NCBI GenBank assembly: GCA_951799405.1
Contig: OX637332.1
Span: forward strand, 11,289,001 to 11,353,000
DNA length: 64,000 bases
DNA from: Agapetus fuscipes
Lineage: Eukaryota > Arthropoda > Insecta > Trichoptera > Glossosomatidae
Direction: 5' to 3'
In this document: piece after piece, positions 53,491-64,000 of the stretch
Layout: each line of letters starts with the position of its first letter
Numbering within the stretch: the stretch's first letter is position 1
The notes under the pieces: model-generated
The model's input: only the letters and a program-made list of their open reading frames with translations
What the model was told of the DNA's origin: nothing
The model's database searches: none
Position numbers and translations under genes: made by a program

Positions 53491-53959
53491 GATAAGGTCC
53501 GATGCCAATCTGTTGTTCGTAAGAGAAAATCTTAATTTAGAATAAAAACATACAAAATAGTGGCACATAAATTAGGGGGCATAAACCGAGATACAAATGT
53601 CATTTTTCCCGTGTAAGCATCCAGCGGCTACCCAGCAGTATATTTTACAGCGCGGCACGTCGTCCAGTCAACACAAAGGAAAACAAGGGTAGGTACACGT
53701 TGCCGGTCCCGAGGGTGCCACACATCCACATTCTCTCATAATGGAGTAAAAGCCAGGCGTCCCATGGCTCTTGCCGACATCAGCTCTGAATTTCTTTTGA
53801 CTAAATATTTTATTAACAGCTCTTAAGCACGTCAACTTTATTTTTGACAAACTTAACATTGAAAAAGTTGTACCAAGGCCGCTTAGTGAGGCGGAAAGCG
53901 CGTACACAGGTTCCAGAAAAATATTTTAATAAAAAATATATTTTTCAAATGTCTAATTT
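53491..53959. other. Spacer
   Basis: A 79-codon minus-strand frame (53668-53907) has no domain. Nothing else recognised. Confidence 0.4.
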
Positions 53960-54189
53960 GCTGCGTTAGTATGCGGCTGACCACGACATGCTGTAGAAAA
54001 TGGTTCACTTTGCTAATATGACCCCTGATTCACGGAAAGACGGCAAGAGTTGCAGGGTGTATGCCCATTTGAGATTTGTTTTTTTATGTTGTAGGTTCAC
54101 ATGCGGCATGTGCGAACTTGTACGTGTCTGCTACTGAGAATGCATATAGTGTGAATCCCCAATGTTACATATCTTTGCAACTTAGATTA
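53960..54189 (+). repeat. Repeat family A, copy lacking the leading end
   Basis: TAGTATGCGGCTGACCAC to GCAACTTAGATTAG. The first 15 bp of the family have decayed. Confidence 0.82.
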
Positions 54190-54269
54190 GTTCAACACAT
54201 AAAATATATGTTTTTTATGGTTTGTGCATTAACACTGTGAAAATTCATGTTTTTTAGTTGGTTATTCAA

Positions 54270-54273
54270 TAAA
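54270..54273. repeat. Possible target duplication of the 54.3 kb palindrome
   Basis: TAAA here and at 54535-54538. Confidence 0.5.
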
Positions 54274-54534
54274 CAACACCTTTAACTTTTATTTAAACAC
54301 TGTTTTTATTTCACAAATATAATATATTTAAAAATTAAATTTTAAATTCTACTACGAACGTTTTCGACTATTCAGTCATCATCAGGTAGGAAAATATTTT
54401 ATTATTTAGAATATTTTCCTATCTGATGATGACTGAATAGTCGAAAACGTTCGTAGTAGAATTTAAAATTTAATTTGTAAATATATTATATTTGTGAAAT
54501 AAAAACAGTGTTTAAATAAAAGTTAAAGGTGTTG
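54274..54534. mobile_element. Near-perfect 261-bp palindrome with hammerhead-like motif in each arm
   Basis: Arms 54274-54398 and 54410-54534 (125 bp each) are inverted complements with about two mismatches around an 11-nt loop. It begins CAACACC and ends GGTGTTG. Each arm reads outward CTGATGA, T, GACT-GAAT-AGTC, GAAA, ACGTTCGTA (plus copy from 54423), a hammerhead-like order. No coding capacity. It directly abuts a truncated family A copy. Confidence 0.88.
54423..54457 (+). ncRNA. Hammerhead-like core (mirrored on the other arm)
   Basis: CTGATGA 54423-54429, stem II GACT/AGTC (54431-54434, 54439-54442), GAAA 54443-54446, then ACG-TT-CGT. One extra U before stem II and one extra A after GAAA depart from the consensus. 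Confidence 0.28.
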
Positions 54535-54538
54535 TAAA

Positions 54539-54694
54539 TTTGCGCTTACGAATGCTGAATGTGTACATACAAATAAAATCCAAACCTCAAATGAACATAA
54601 ACCCTACAACTCTTGCCGACTTTCCCTGACACAGGGGTGACATTGGCAAAGTGAACCATATCTTACAGCCTCATACCAACATATAAGTCAAGGA
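54539..54694 (-). repeat. Repeat family A, tail-truncated copy
   Basis: GCGCTTACGAATGCTGAATG to ATATAAGTCAAGGAA. The tail side is missing where the palindrome begins. Confidence 0.82.
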
Positions 54695-56525
54695 AAACAA
54701 ATAATAAATAACATTTAAGTATATAAAACAACAAAACCTTAAAAAGAAATCTATACAAAAAAGTCAATACTTCCCCATACAAAAAATGTAACATAATTAG
54801 ATAATAAAACTACATTGAGAATACGCCAATTGGAAAGAAGGATTAAAGAGGTATTCAATGTAATGTGACGTATTATTCATGTATAAATTATATTATTATC
54901 GATGATGGTCAATTACAAGGCTGCTCTTGGTGGTAGTTAGTTAGTTGGTAGCGATGGTAAGACATTGACAAACATTGTCCAGCCATGTTGTCCTATAGAA
55001 GATAGGAGGATATGTTTATATTAAATTCAATTAAAATGAATCTGTAACTGAAACACGATTAGAGTAAAGTATTTCCCTTCAAGCTTAAAAACAAACGCGG
55101 TTCATACTCGTATTTATTTTACACACTACTTTTTAAAAATAAATTACTACTGAAAGCTACCGTGATCTAAGTCAATTCTACGTTGTGACAAATTGTTTTC
55201 GTTTTTTTTTTTTGCAATTTTTTATCTGTCTAAGCTTCGTACTAACGGCGAGTGAACGCGAAGACCGGTACGTCGCTTTGATAACTCACAGAAAACGAAA
55301 CGTCGACAGATAAAAAAACTGAAAATATATCTCGGTCTAACCAGAAAAACACAAAAACAATGTGTCATATAGCACCGACTATTAAAATTAAGAATAAATA
55401 CATTGATAAGCCACTATTCGGTAATAAAGACCCTGTGTATCTTCCCCGTCTAATCCTTGATAAAACTTCATCAAACGTGCTGAGTGGCCAAACCATAGTT
55501 ATTTTATATTTTTTAGGGTGGATTTATTAACATAGTTATTTTAATTGAAATGTTTTATTCTAATGTCTCGTCTTGTACTCTGTCTAGCCTTAATTTTTCT
55601 GAATTGTCTTTGCGAAGTCTTGTGAGTTTTGCGAGCTTGTAGGAATAAAAACATTTAAAAAAATGTCGTTTCACCACGTTAATACAAACTCATTATTCAA
55701 TTATCATTTTTGTTACCTAATCATTTTAGTTTGGAAACTTGAAATGCGATAAGCTCGTTTCTTAGTAAACTTTATTTTGATTAGAATATTATCGCTTCAC
55801 CAGGTCCGAGTAACTGAGTATTATCTGGGCTCTGACGGTGCCCGGTAGCTGTCCTTCGTAGGTGCGCATTATAGGATCGTAAATTTAATATCTCATAACA
55901 AAATTGATTTTGAGCTAGCGCCGGATAAAGTGGACGTGAACACGTTATAGCGCATCGTTTCACTGCTTTGTTCTACGTTCTATCTTCCTTCATACATATA
56001 TACTTTCTGCTATCAATCTTAAATCCTTCTCTTCTATATTGTACTATACTGAAGTTTCAAGAGGAAATTTCATTCAAACCCGTTCACTCAAACCGGTCAT
56101 CTTCAAACAATATTATGGATACGATAACTCGCATATTTTCATAATTTTCATAACCTCAGCCCTCAATTGTCCATTCCTGCCCTTCACCACTTCCTCTTCA
56201 CAATATAACTTTGTGGCGTTTGCAAACAGCGACTCCTCGATCAGGTTAGTTGGTCTTTGATCAGGTGGGGCTTCCAGTGTCATACTCATGTCATCATGTC
56301 TAGCACATCTAGCGCCTACATATCATATATTGCAGTAGCAGTTCCTCCAGCACTGTTACTGTCCAGCTGTCCAGCACGTGCTTTAATTTTTTGTTAATCT
56401 TTAATAATAATCGAAAATCTCAGTAAAGTTTTATGAAAAATAACAGTGCTATATTAAAATAAAAAAAAATACAATCAATTAATATTTTTTAGTGTTGATC
56501 TGTTAACACAGTGAAAGTCCATTTT
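54695..56525. other. AT-rich spacer
   Basis: No gene. A weak inverted pair, TTTTTTATCTGTC (about 55219) and GACAGATAAAAAAAC (about 55305), was seen. Other frames (55781-55963, 56039-56260) lack domains. Confidence 0.4.
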
Positions 56526-56645
56526 TATAAATATTTAAAAATATAAATGGTAAAACATTGTTTTAATTCACTTTATTAAAAAAAAATAAAAAAAATAAAG
56601 TAAATTAAAACAATGTTTTACCATTTATATTTTTAAATATTTATA
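56526..56645. repeat. 120-bp palindrome, AT-rich
   Basis: Arms 56526-56577 and 56594-56645 (52 bp) match with one mismatch around a 16-nt A/T loop. The left flank TGTTAACACAGTGAAAGTCC resembles sequence near 36435 and 54228, suggesting a repeat family. Confidence 0.85.
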
Positions 56646-57067
56646 CAATCAAATATCAATTAATATTCAACTGAATAAAAGTATGTATATTAATTATTTT
56701 CAAAATACAAGTTTTTTTTTCAGCACAAACAAAAAGTTTTCTTAAAAGTGATATGATTTATGATGTTTAAATCACATTCAATAACTGAGAGCTGTGATTT
56801 TATTACGTTTGTATTGTAAGCTTGTACGGAACATAAAATTGAGACCCCTTACGGGAAATAAAAACCCCTTCCGTAATAAAATGCACTTTATCATAAATCA
56901 CCTAAAAAAAGTTTCGATATATTTTTAATGTTAAAAAATGGCCACCTTTGTCTTGCGATCTATAATAAAGGAATCTTTATTTTACGAGTTGTAAAATCAT
57001 AATGACGGTATTGGAATAAAATATTTCATAGCCTTTTGAGGGTAGGGGTTAACTGAGTAACGCAAAA
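56646..57067. other. AT-rich spacer
   Basis: Nothing recognised. Confidence 0.45.
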
Positions 57068-57407
57068 AAAAAAAACGCAACTAAGCTACACATATAGTGT
57101 AACTTCTTGCCGCGTTATCCCCGAAGGGGTCGCATGTGGCGAGTTGAACCTTTTTATTTTTACAGGTAAGGGGGCCGGCCTTACGCCAACCACTTCAGTT
57201 GAAGTGGGGGTTTCCCAGCTCCCGAGAGAGCTGGTACTCATTTTTTGTGAAGGCTGAGTAAACCTTGCCGGTATTTTTATTTTGGGGTTTGAAATAAACA
57301 CCGAAACGGGAAATCATTTCTGACACCCTCGCGCTCGGTGGGATTCGAACCCGAGCTCACGGCATGGAATGCAAGCACTCTACCAACTGAGCTATCGACC
57401 GGACATC
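57068..57407 (-). repeat. SINE family C, full copy
   Basis: Minus strand: GGTCGATAGCTCAGTTGGTAG, B box GGGTTCGAATCCC, GATTTCCCGTTTCGGTG, AAGGTTTACTCAGCC, GGCCGGCCCCCTTACC, GCGGCAAGAAG, ending TGTGTAGCTTAGTTGCG and a T run. Promoter boxes are intact, so this is a good reference copy. Confidence 0.9.
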
Positions 57408-57887
57408 GGACGGAGTCTTTCCTACAAATACTACTAACTGAGTTCTTCATATAATATAAGCATACCCTTTAAGTAATATATTTCATGTAATGGTGTCAAT
57501 AATAATATGATAGAGTATTGCCATTAAAAAAAACATCTTTAAGAAATTATATTCAAATTTTAAGCCCATACATTGTACAACATGACATTGTGCTTCTGCC
57601 AAACCACTTTTTCAGATTCTTCAAACAAGATATTCTCCTTCAACCTGGAGCCCGACGTCCCTCAATCTTTCCCTGTTTGATGATTATATACATACGAACT
57701 TACATAATGTAAAAACAAGTATTGATACTATGTGTAGAAATAACATTTTTAATATCAAAATTCAATCTTAAATCAACCAAAACTTGCTTCTATCACTGGA
57801 TGACATAAAACAACAACTAAGTAATCTAGGAAATCATCTTTACATCAACGAGTACGTTTTATTTTCACGTAATCTCCGACGAATAAA
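57408..57887. other. AT-rich spacer
   Basis: A 64-codon frame at 57518-57712 has no domain. Nothing recognised. Confidence 0.4.
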
Positions 57888-58120
57888 ACAGCAAGAAGTT
57901 ACACGTATAGTGCAACTTCTTGCTGCTTTATTCCCGAAGGGTTTAAAAGGTTTACCACATTTCAATATTAAAACATCAATCTTGAGCACTGCTTTTGTGT
58001 GAATCACATTTAAAGTGCTGTATGCTACTGAAAACAAATTTATATTTCTTTGTGCTTCACCAAGAATCAAACACTTGAACTTCTAATTAAGAGTCTGTAG
58101 AGTTAATAATTAGACTAACA
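57888..58120 (-). repeat. Fragments of SINE families C and B
   Basis: GTGCAACTTCTTGCTGC with TTCCCGAAGGG (57913-57943) is the 3' part of family C. GCAAGAAGTT to its left forms a 10-bp hairpin with AACTTCTTGC. 57978-58120 (AGCACTGCTTTTGTGTGAATC, TTGTGCTTCACCAAGAATC) is decayed family B. Confidence 0.55.
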
Positions 58121-58560
58121 TCATGTCATGTCATATTGATTTGCGCGATAGGTTGCTTTTTTGTATATTCTTGCTATTTAAAAGACAGATTGAGAACGAA
58201 AAACATAATATTATGTACTTGCATAATATAAGGTGTTTCAAGAAGTTACAAGTATTTCAGTAGCAGCTACATAACGTGCCTAGTTCCAGCGGCAGAAAGT
58301 TAGCCAACTCCGAACACTAACTAATTATTAATGATTTCGATTAAGCTGTGATTGGCAGAATAGAGATCCGGTAATAGCGCTTTTCTAGCTGATTGCGGAT
58401 CACGCGTGATCTCGGAAAAAACACAGAAATGCCCTCTCAGAGCGATTCGCCTTTATTTCCTTGATTATCCAAGATGAAGGGGAAACGGTGATATGAAATA
58501 ATTAATGGTAGTTAAGTGATACTTTTTTGTATTGTAGGTACAAAGGGTCTGTATTGTAGG
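58121..58560. other. Spacer
   Basis: Nothing recognised. Confidence 0.45.
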
Positions 58561-58853
58561 TACGGACCGGTCCGTAGTCCAGGTGGTAACACTTCGGACT
58601 CGTAACTGGAAGGTCGTGGGTTCGAATCCCGGCGGAGCACAGAAAATATACCATTTATATTTTCAAATTTGCTCTTCGCTGGGTTGAAAACTTCATAAAC
58701 CTTTACCAAAGACCGGTCATCAAAAGGTCCATCCAGCCTTACAACAACTGGGTCTTGCTTGAGAATTGGCGCTTTCTACAGCGACGACCAAGCTCGCAGA
58801 GGGCTCTTGAGGTGTGATACACACAAAAACAGCGCTCACCAAATAAATCAGCC
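58561..58853 (+). repeat. SINE family B, full reference copy
   Basis: A tRNA-like head with A box (GTCCGTAGTCCAGGTGGTAA) and perfect B box (GGGTTCGAATCCC) is followed by GGCGGAGCAC, a body with CATCCAGCCTTACAACAAC and GAGAATTGGCGCTTTC, and the 3' end CAGCGCTCACCAAATAAATC. Length is about 290 bp. Confidence 0.92.
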
Positions 58854-58970
58854 TAATTTAATTTTTTAATTTTTTTTTAAAGAATTATACAAAACACACA
58901 TCTTTTATTCTACTTGTAAACAAGAGATTATAACTTTTATATTTTTATTTATAATATTTATTGTGTTTGC

Positions 58971-59220
58971 TCCTTGACTTATAGGTTGGTATGTGTCTGA
59001 CCACCCATGCTGTAGAAAATGGTTCATCTCGTCAATGTCACCCTGGTTTCAGGGAAGGTCGGCAAAAGTTACAGGGTGTATATTCATTTGAGATTTGGGT
59101 TTTATGTTGTAGGTTCACATGCGGAATGTGCAAGCGCGAACTTATACGTGTCTGCTTGTGAAATTTATATAATGTAAATCCCCAATGTAACATTTCTTTA
59201 CAACGTAGATAAGAGAGATT
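58971..59220 (+). repeat. Repeat family A, full copy
   Basis: TCCTTGACTTATAGGTTGG to a TTAGATTAGAT-like edge. Shares AATCCCCAATGTAACAT with the copies at 13101 and 53960. Confidence 0.9.
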
Positions 59221-59950
59221 AGATTAGATATTATAATGTATTTAAAAAATGTGGAATCGCATTCTAACAAAAAGTTTGTTGTACACGTCTTCAATAATTG
59301 ATGCTCCCTACGATAATAAGTTTGGATAAAAATTTGTCATATTTAATTTCTGCAGATATTTAACTTTAAAAAAAGTATTTTATCCTGTTAACAAATATGT
59401 ATACACTCATTAAAAAGGCTTAGAAATATTCGTGGATGAGTAAAATATCTAAAGATGATTACTAAAAATAGCGTTTGTTGTGTATAAAACAATTCACTAG
59501 ATATTTTAGAACCATCGATATCCTAATGTCGCCAAAAAACAACGAAAAAGGGTGGAACGTTTTTCTAAGAAGAGCTTAATAAGCAGACCTCTAGACAGAT
59601 AGTTAAGGTTCATTACTCTATTGACGTCATCACTTCGAAATCTTGATTGTATTACGAACAAAATAAATAAAATACTGAGTATTTTTGACAGATCACTCCA
59701 GTTTGTAAAACTGATTGGATGAATTTCTATTGATACATTAATTTTATTTTTCAATGGAGTTTTCTTTGAGCTGTCTTACCGTATTACTAATGATGTATGG
59801 TGCCCATAAGAACAGAAATCATGGTGCCAAAACTGTAATTAGACAACTCAAATTTTGGTGGTACTGAGTTATTTACGTAAAATATTTGCCATAATCAGGG
59901 AGTATTAAAAGCCACAATTTTTTTTTTTCAAATATGCTTTCCTGATTTAA
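59221..59950. other. AT-rich spacer
   Basis: An 82-codon minus-strand frame (59506-59754) has no domain. Confidence 0.4.
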
Positions 59951-60193
59951 TCTATAATCTAAGTTGCAAAAATACATTAGGTACCATTTAAAGCTCATAT
60001 TAAATGCATGCCCACAAACAAACCCGTGTATTTTGCGCTTACAAATGCTGAATGTGTACTTACAAATAAAATCCAAACCTCAAATTAACAAAAACCCTAC
60101 AACTTTTGCCGACCTTCCCTGACACAGGGGTTATATTTGCAAAGTGAACCATTTTTTACAGTATGGGTGGTCTGCCTCAGAAGTCAAATCAAG
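59951..60193 (-). repeat. Repeat family A, full copy
   Basis: TCTATAATCTAAGTTGC to CAAATCAAGGA, with a small deletion in the leading end. Confidence 0.88.
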
Positions 60194-60355
60194 GACAAAT
60201 TTTAAAAGTCCAGATATCTATCTACAGTATTTTTTTTTAAATTGTTAGGTATTTCAATGTGGATTTCATACATTTAGTGGCTTCCTAAAACTTCTACAAA
60301 TATGATTCAAAAGTAAAAATAACATTTATAACTTACTATACTTCTCAAAGATCTC

Positions 60356-60569
60356 ATTCGGTGTTTATTATAACCCAAAATCAAAATACCGGCAAGGTTT
60401 ACTAAGCCTTTGCAAGAAATGAGAATCACCCCCTCAGGATCGGGTTAAACTCCACTTCAAGTGAAAGTGCTTAGCGTAAGGTCGGCTCCATTAGCTTTGA
60501 AAAAAAAATAGGTTTCACACGCCGCATGCGACATCTTCAAGAACAACGCGTTAAGAAGTTGCACTAGTG
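60356..60569 (+). repeat. SINE family C, head-truncated copy
   Basis: TTCGGTGTTTATTATAACCC, AAGAAATGAGAATC, AGCGTAAGGTCGG and AACGCGTTAAGAAGTTGCAC. The tRNA-like head is missing. Confidence 0.75.
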
Positions 60570-60654
60570 CTGCTAATTTAGATTTGTGTATCCTTCTGAA
60601 AAACTGCCATTATATTTATACAATAAACATAACAAAGAAATCACTTTTGTGTTC

Positions 60655-60735
60655 TTTCGAGTTTGACCATGTTCCACTGCAGCTTCCACATCTGCCGACG
60701 TTTCGCTTTCATGAGCAGAAAGCATCTTCAAGGCG
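60655..60735 (-). repeat. Stem-loop repeat with GAAACGTCGG core
   Basis: The minus strand reads TTGAAGATGCTTTC, loop TGCTCAT, GAAAGCGAAACGTCGGC: a perfect 6-bp GCTTTC/GAAAGC stem followed by GAAAC. It resembles the hammerhead-like elements elsewhere, but the CUGANGA box is altered. Confidence 0.4.
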
Positions 60736-61265
60736 AAAGAGCCACGGCGCTTTAAAAACACCGGCCATGAAAGTGAAAGTGAAAGTTGTAAGCTTTATTT
60801 AATAAACATAACGTTGTCTAGCTAAAGAACTGAACCCATGATATTATGTTGAAGTATAGTCTAGTGTACATGTACACAAAAAAATAAATAGATAACGTCT
60901 GAAAGGAAAACCTCTCAATCATGCTTTGGTAAAGAGCTCAAAGAAGCAAAAGGCATGGAGTGGTAGTAATAATAATTATTAGGAGGTATTAGTATGGAAC
61001 ATTAATCAGCCGGGTCTGCTTATCGCCCGCCACCTTGTCTCTATTGAACCGGCTCGATAATTTCAAGACACACACTCAGTAGAGACTAGACTCTTGTTAT
61101 TGTACCGTGCATAGTTCAGAGAATTCGCAAGCAAGAGATGGCTATTGAAACAAGGGCAAATACAAATAAATTATTATTATTTAATTTAAAAAATACATAG
61201 AAATCAGTTTATTGCATATTTATTGGTAACACTACTTATTGTAAAAATTACTAACGTTTATGATT
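60736..61265. other. AT-rich spacer
   Basis: Nothing recognised. Confidence 0.45.
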
Positions 61266-61582
61266 TTTAGACCAGTTGGTAGAGTGCTTGCATTCCATGC
61301 CGTGAGCTCGGGTTCGAATCCTACCGAGGGTGTCAGAAATGATTTCCCGTTTCGGTGTTTATTTAAAACCTCAAAATAAAATACCGGCAAAGTTTAGTCA
61401 GCCTTCACAAGAAATGAGTCCCAGTTCTCTCGGGAGCTGGGAAACCCCCACTACAACTGAAGAGGTGGGCGTAAGGCCGGCCCCCTTACCTGTAAAAATA
61501 AATAGGTTCAACTCGCCACATGCGACCCCTTCGGGGATAACGCGGTAAAAAGTTACACTATATGTGTAGCTTAGTTGCGTTT
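61266..61582 (+). repeat. SINE family C, nearly full copy
   Basis: Starts within the tRNA-like head (CAGTTGGTAGAGTGCTTGC, B box GGGTTCGAATCC) and ends TATGTGTAGCTTAGTTGCG and T8. Very close to 57068-57407 in inverted orientation. Confidence 0.9.
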
Positions 61583-61750
61583 TTTTTAATAGCAATTATT
61601 CTACTATAAAAATAGGCATAGGTACTGTTAGTATTAATAACACATTAATGTGTAACAAATAGTAGAATAAAAAAAATCAGAAAATAAAAATAAATAAAAA
61701 GGAGTTCTACAATGTTTCCGCTGAAACATTTCAATTTTTTTTTCATATCT

Positions 61751-61953
61751 ATCTATAATCTAAGCTGAAAAGATATGTGAACATTTAAGGCTCATTTTAA
61801 ATGCTCAAATGTAGTCTCGCCACTACACATTCTGCATGTGTACATTTAAATAAACAAAACCTCACATGAACATAACCGGGGTGGCATTGGAAAAAGTGAA
61901 CCAATTTTTACAGCACGCAGGGTCAGCCTCATATCAACCTATCAGTCAAGGAG
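61751..61953 (-). repeat. Repeat family A, copy with internal deletions
   Basis: TCTATAATCTAAGCTG to CCTATCAGTCAAGGA. Confidence 0.82.
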
Positions 61954-62149
61954 ATTCTACATACTATATTGGCAATGAATCCGAGTTGAAGTTAAGCGTC
62001 CCTGTTTGTTGGGATATGTCGGCATAATAATTATTATCTACCGCTTGCAATAACAACATGATGCATGTGATACGGTACTGGCAGAGACCTAGGTGGAGCT
62101 TATTACTGATCAATATGCGGGAGAGATTTCAGTTTAATACACCCAGTAT

Positions 62150-62300
62150 TACAAATGTCGCTTGTAGACTTGCAATAATAAAAACCCTATCTCAAATGAA
62201 CATAACCCCTGCAACTCTCGTCGACCTTCCCTGAAACAGGAACGAAGTGTAGGGCATTTTTTAAATTGTGGATGGTCAGCCTCATACTAACCTAAAAGTA
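62150..62300 (-). repeat. Repeat family A, tail-truncated copy
   Basis: CTATCTCAAATGAACATAACC, CTCGTCGACCTTCCCTG, GATGGTCAGCCTCATAC. Confidence 0.75.
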
Positions 62301-63206
62301 ATTATGAGGAGGTGTATAAATTTAAATGAAACCACAAACTTTTATTTTCACAAATTGAGAATTAATTTCACCTCAAATACTTTCAACTTGCTTACGTTAT
62401 TAATGTAAGGATTGTTTGTACAGAGTTCATATGTTTCTTTGAAATATAAAATCGATACTTTTAGCATTAAACTATTCGTTTTAATAAGAAAAAAACAGAG
62501 CCAGAGCAGTCATTAAATTTTGTACAGGTGCTTATTCTGTTTTATTTTTTCAATAATTTTTATTACATTGTTTTGTAGTTTTCTTTTTCCTTGATTGTTT
62601 TCCAGTTTTCTGTGGGCATTCAAACGCAAACACTTACTAATTACAGCTTCCGCAATATCAAATTGAATTCCATGTATTGGAATTCAGAAAAAAAACTGCA
62701 GAACGCATATAGGTAGTTGACAAAAAAATAAAAATGTAACACGATAAAAAAAATGGATTGAAAAATGCCTGGGCACGTTCGCCGCTTTTCGATCATTTTT
62801 TTTTGTATGCCTACGGGTAATTCCTACGGGGCTGGCTGTCCACCCCCCTCCCCTGCTTTGACCGCCCCCTCCCTCCCACCCACCCCCTCACACAGCTAGT
62901 TAGCCGTCCTGCCAATGGTTCTTCCAATATATTGCGAGTCAAACCTTTATAGCAGTGATTGCGGCGGGCGAGACGACGAGTACTGGTGTGGATGGGTCCC
63001 ACAGAGACAATAAACTTTTAATGAACGAAATCAATAAAAGATGAAACTTGTGCAGGCACCATATATCTTACAAAAGTTTCAACGTGGTAAATTTCGAAAA
63101 AATTAACTCGAACGCTATAATTCATGGGTTATTTTAACATGAAAAGCGTAGGTACATATTATTACATACCATTTATGTGTCGATAAAGGGAATATCTAAA
63201 AGTATT
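62301..63206. other. Spacer with C-rich block
   Basis: 62835-62895 is strongly C-rich on the plus strand (CACCCCCCTCCCC, CGCCCCCTCCCTCCC). A 63-codon minus-strand frame across it lacks domains. Confidence 0.35.
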
Positions 63207-63450
63207 TTCCTTGACTTATAGGTTGGTATGAGGCTGACCACCCATACTGTAAAAAATGGTTCACTTTGCCAATGTCACCCCTGTTTCAGGGAATGTCGGC
63301 AAGAGTTGCAGGGCTTATGTTCATTTGAGGTTTGGATTTTCTTTGTGAGTACATAATCAGCATTTGTAAGCGCGAACTACACGTGTTTGTTTGTGGGCAT
63401 ACATCTGAGAGCTTTGAATGAATATATCTTTGCAACTTAGATTATAGATT
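63207..63450 (+). repeat. Repeat family A, full copy
   Basis: TTCCTTGACTTATAGGTTGG to CAACTTAGATTATAGAT, nearly identical to 15218-15460, implying recent activity. Confidence 0.92.
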
Positions 63451-64000
63451 TGACTTAACTAGAAGCAATTTGTATTTATTTGATTAAAAAAAAAGGCTTA
63501 CACGACCAGCTGATACACGACATGCTGGAGAGTTGCTTCCCGGGATCTGTTGCCGTGGTCTGTGGGAATTGGAGCTTCTGGACGTTTCGCCCATGTCTAA
63601 GATGGACTTCTTTAGCGTGAAAGTGAAATAATGAAGATGGTTTTGATGTAACTGGGATGCATCACAGTTTCATCAAGATCATCACAATGACCTTAGTGAA
63701 TATTTTTTTTTGTATTCAAAACAACAGTCTTCGATAAAATAATCATATCAAACTCGAAGAACTAAATTATACAAAGAGATGACAACGTTAAAACGTTAAA
63801 AGAAAATGTTTTGAATTAGTTATTTAGCTTTATACTGATTCTGGATTTGCGTTTACTCCCTGCCATTAAAAATTGATCAAAAAAGATGAGTTTATCGTGA
63901 ATCGAACACTTGAACTTATTAACAAAGGTTTGAGTTGATTATCACTAGACTACATCTGTTCATTAGCAAATACTTTTTGAAGAAACCATTCCCCAGGACT
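63451..64000. other. Spacer with tRNA-like scrap
   Basis: Around 63560-63620 the minus strand has GGGCGAAACGTCCAGAAG, related to the GAAACG stem-loop repeats (also near 20830). 63888-63962 (GTGAATCGAACACTTGAAC, TATCACTAGACTAC) is a decayed tRNA-like head in the minus direction. Confidence 0.4.

Noticed and set aside
57330..57407. tRNA gene on the minus strand
   Set aside because: It is the head of SINE family C; the same body follows in other copies.
58561..58640. A functional tRNA gene
   Set aside because: A and B boxes are present, but the cloverleaf is not closed by an acceptor stem, and the sequence continues into the family B body as in other copies.
1..64000. CRISPR array, bacterial operons or rRNA genes
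   Set aside because: No regularly spaced identical repeats with unique spacers, no operon-like coding density, and no rRNA-like sequence; the window is clearly eukaryotic.

Overview
This window is intergenic, repeat-dominated DNA from an animal nuclear genome. AT-richness, dense tRNA-derived SINEs, MITEs, a Ty3/gypsy LTR element and Jockey-like and RTE-like LINEs point to an insect, most plausibly a moth or butterfly; the order is an inference. I find no convincing host protein-coding gene, true tRNA or rRNA gene, and no CRISPR array. The only long reading frames belong to two retrotransposons.

Layout: 0-5.4 kb holds SINE fragments, short insertions with hammerhead-ribozyme-like cores, and a solo LTR (4939-5441). 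5676-12820 is a complete, very young Ty3/gypsy element: 474-bp LTRs differing at one base, 4-bp ATAA target duplication, primer-binding site, gag, pol and polypurine tract. Its proteins carry unusual extras: a SAP motif at the start of Gag, and after the integrase a macrodomain resembling OARD1/TARG1 followed by a CCCH zinc finger. 13-25 kb is a mosaic of a 240-bp repeat (family A), SINEs and a degenerate minisatellite. 25219-29650 is a near full-length minus-strand Jockey-superfamily LINE (PHD-finger ORF1, EN-RT ORF2 broken by a frameshift, four-unit 3' UTR repeat, 38-nt poly-A). 30-64 kb is AT-rich sequence studded with more family A copies, SINEs, a PIF/Harbinger-like MITE (37809-38227), a hAT MITE with perfect 8-bp duplication (41652-41796), an RTE-like LINE remnant (51.4-52.0 kb) and several near-perfect palindromes.

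Three relationships tie the repeats together. First, family A is joined in the same orientation to the end of a LINE at three places (13.4, 21.5, 30.7 kb), so it looks like a LINE 3' end that also spread alone. Second, two SINE families occur fused with closely matching junctions at 17.1 and 20.2 kb, suggesting a dimeric SINE. Third, short insertions at 1.7, 4.36 and 41.2 kb begin with the same hammerhead-like motif; one sits inside a SINE with a 13-bp target duplication.

The strongest candidate for something undescribed is the macrodomain plus CCCH tail on the gypsy Pol. The hammerhead-headed insertions are second.
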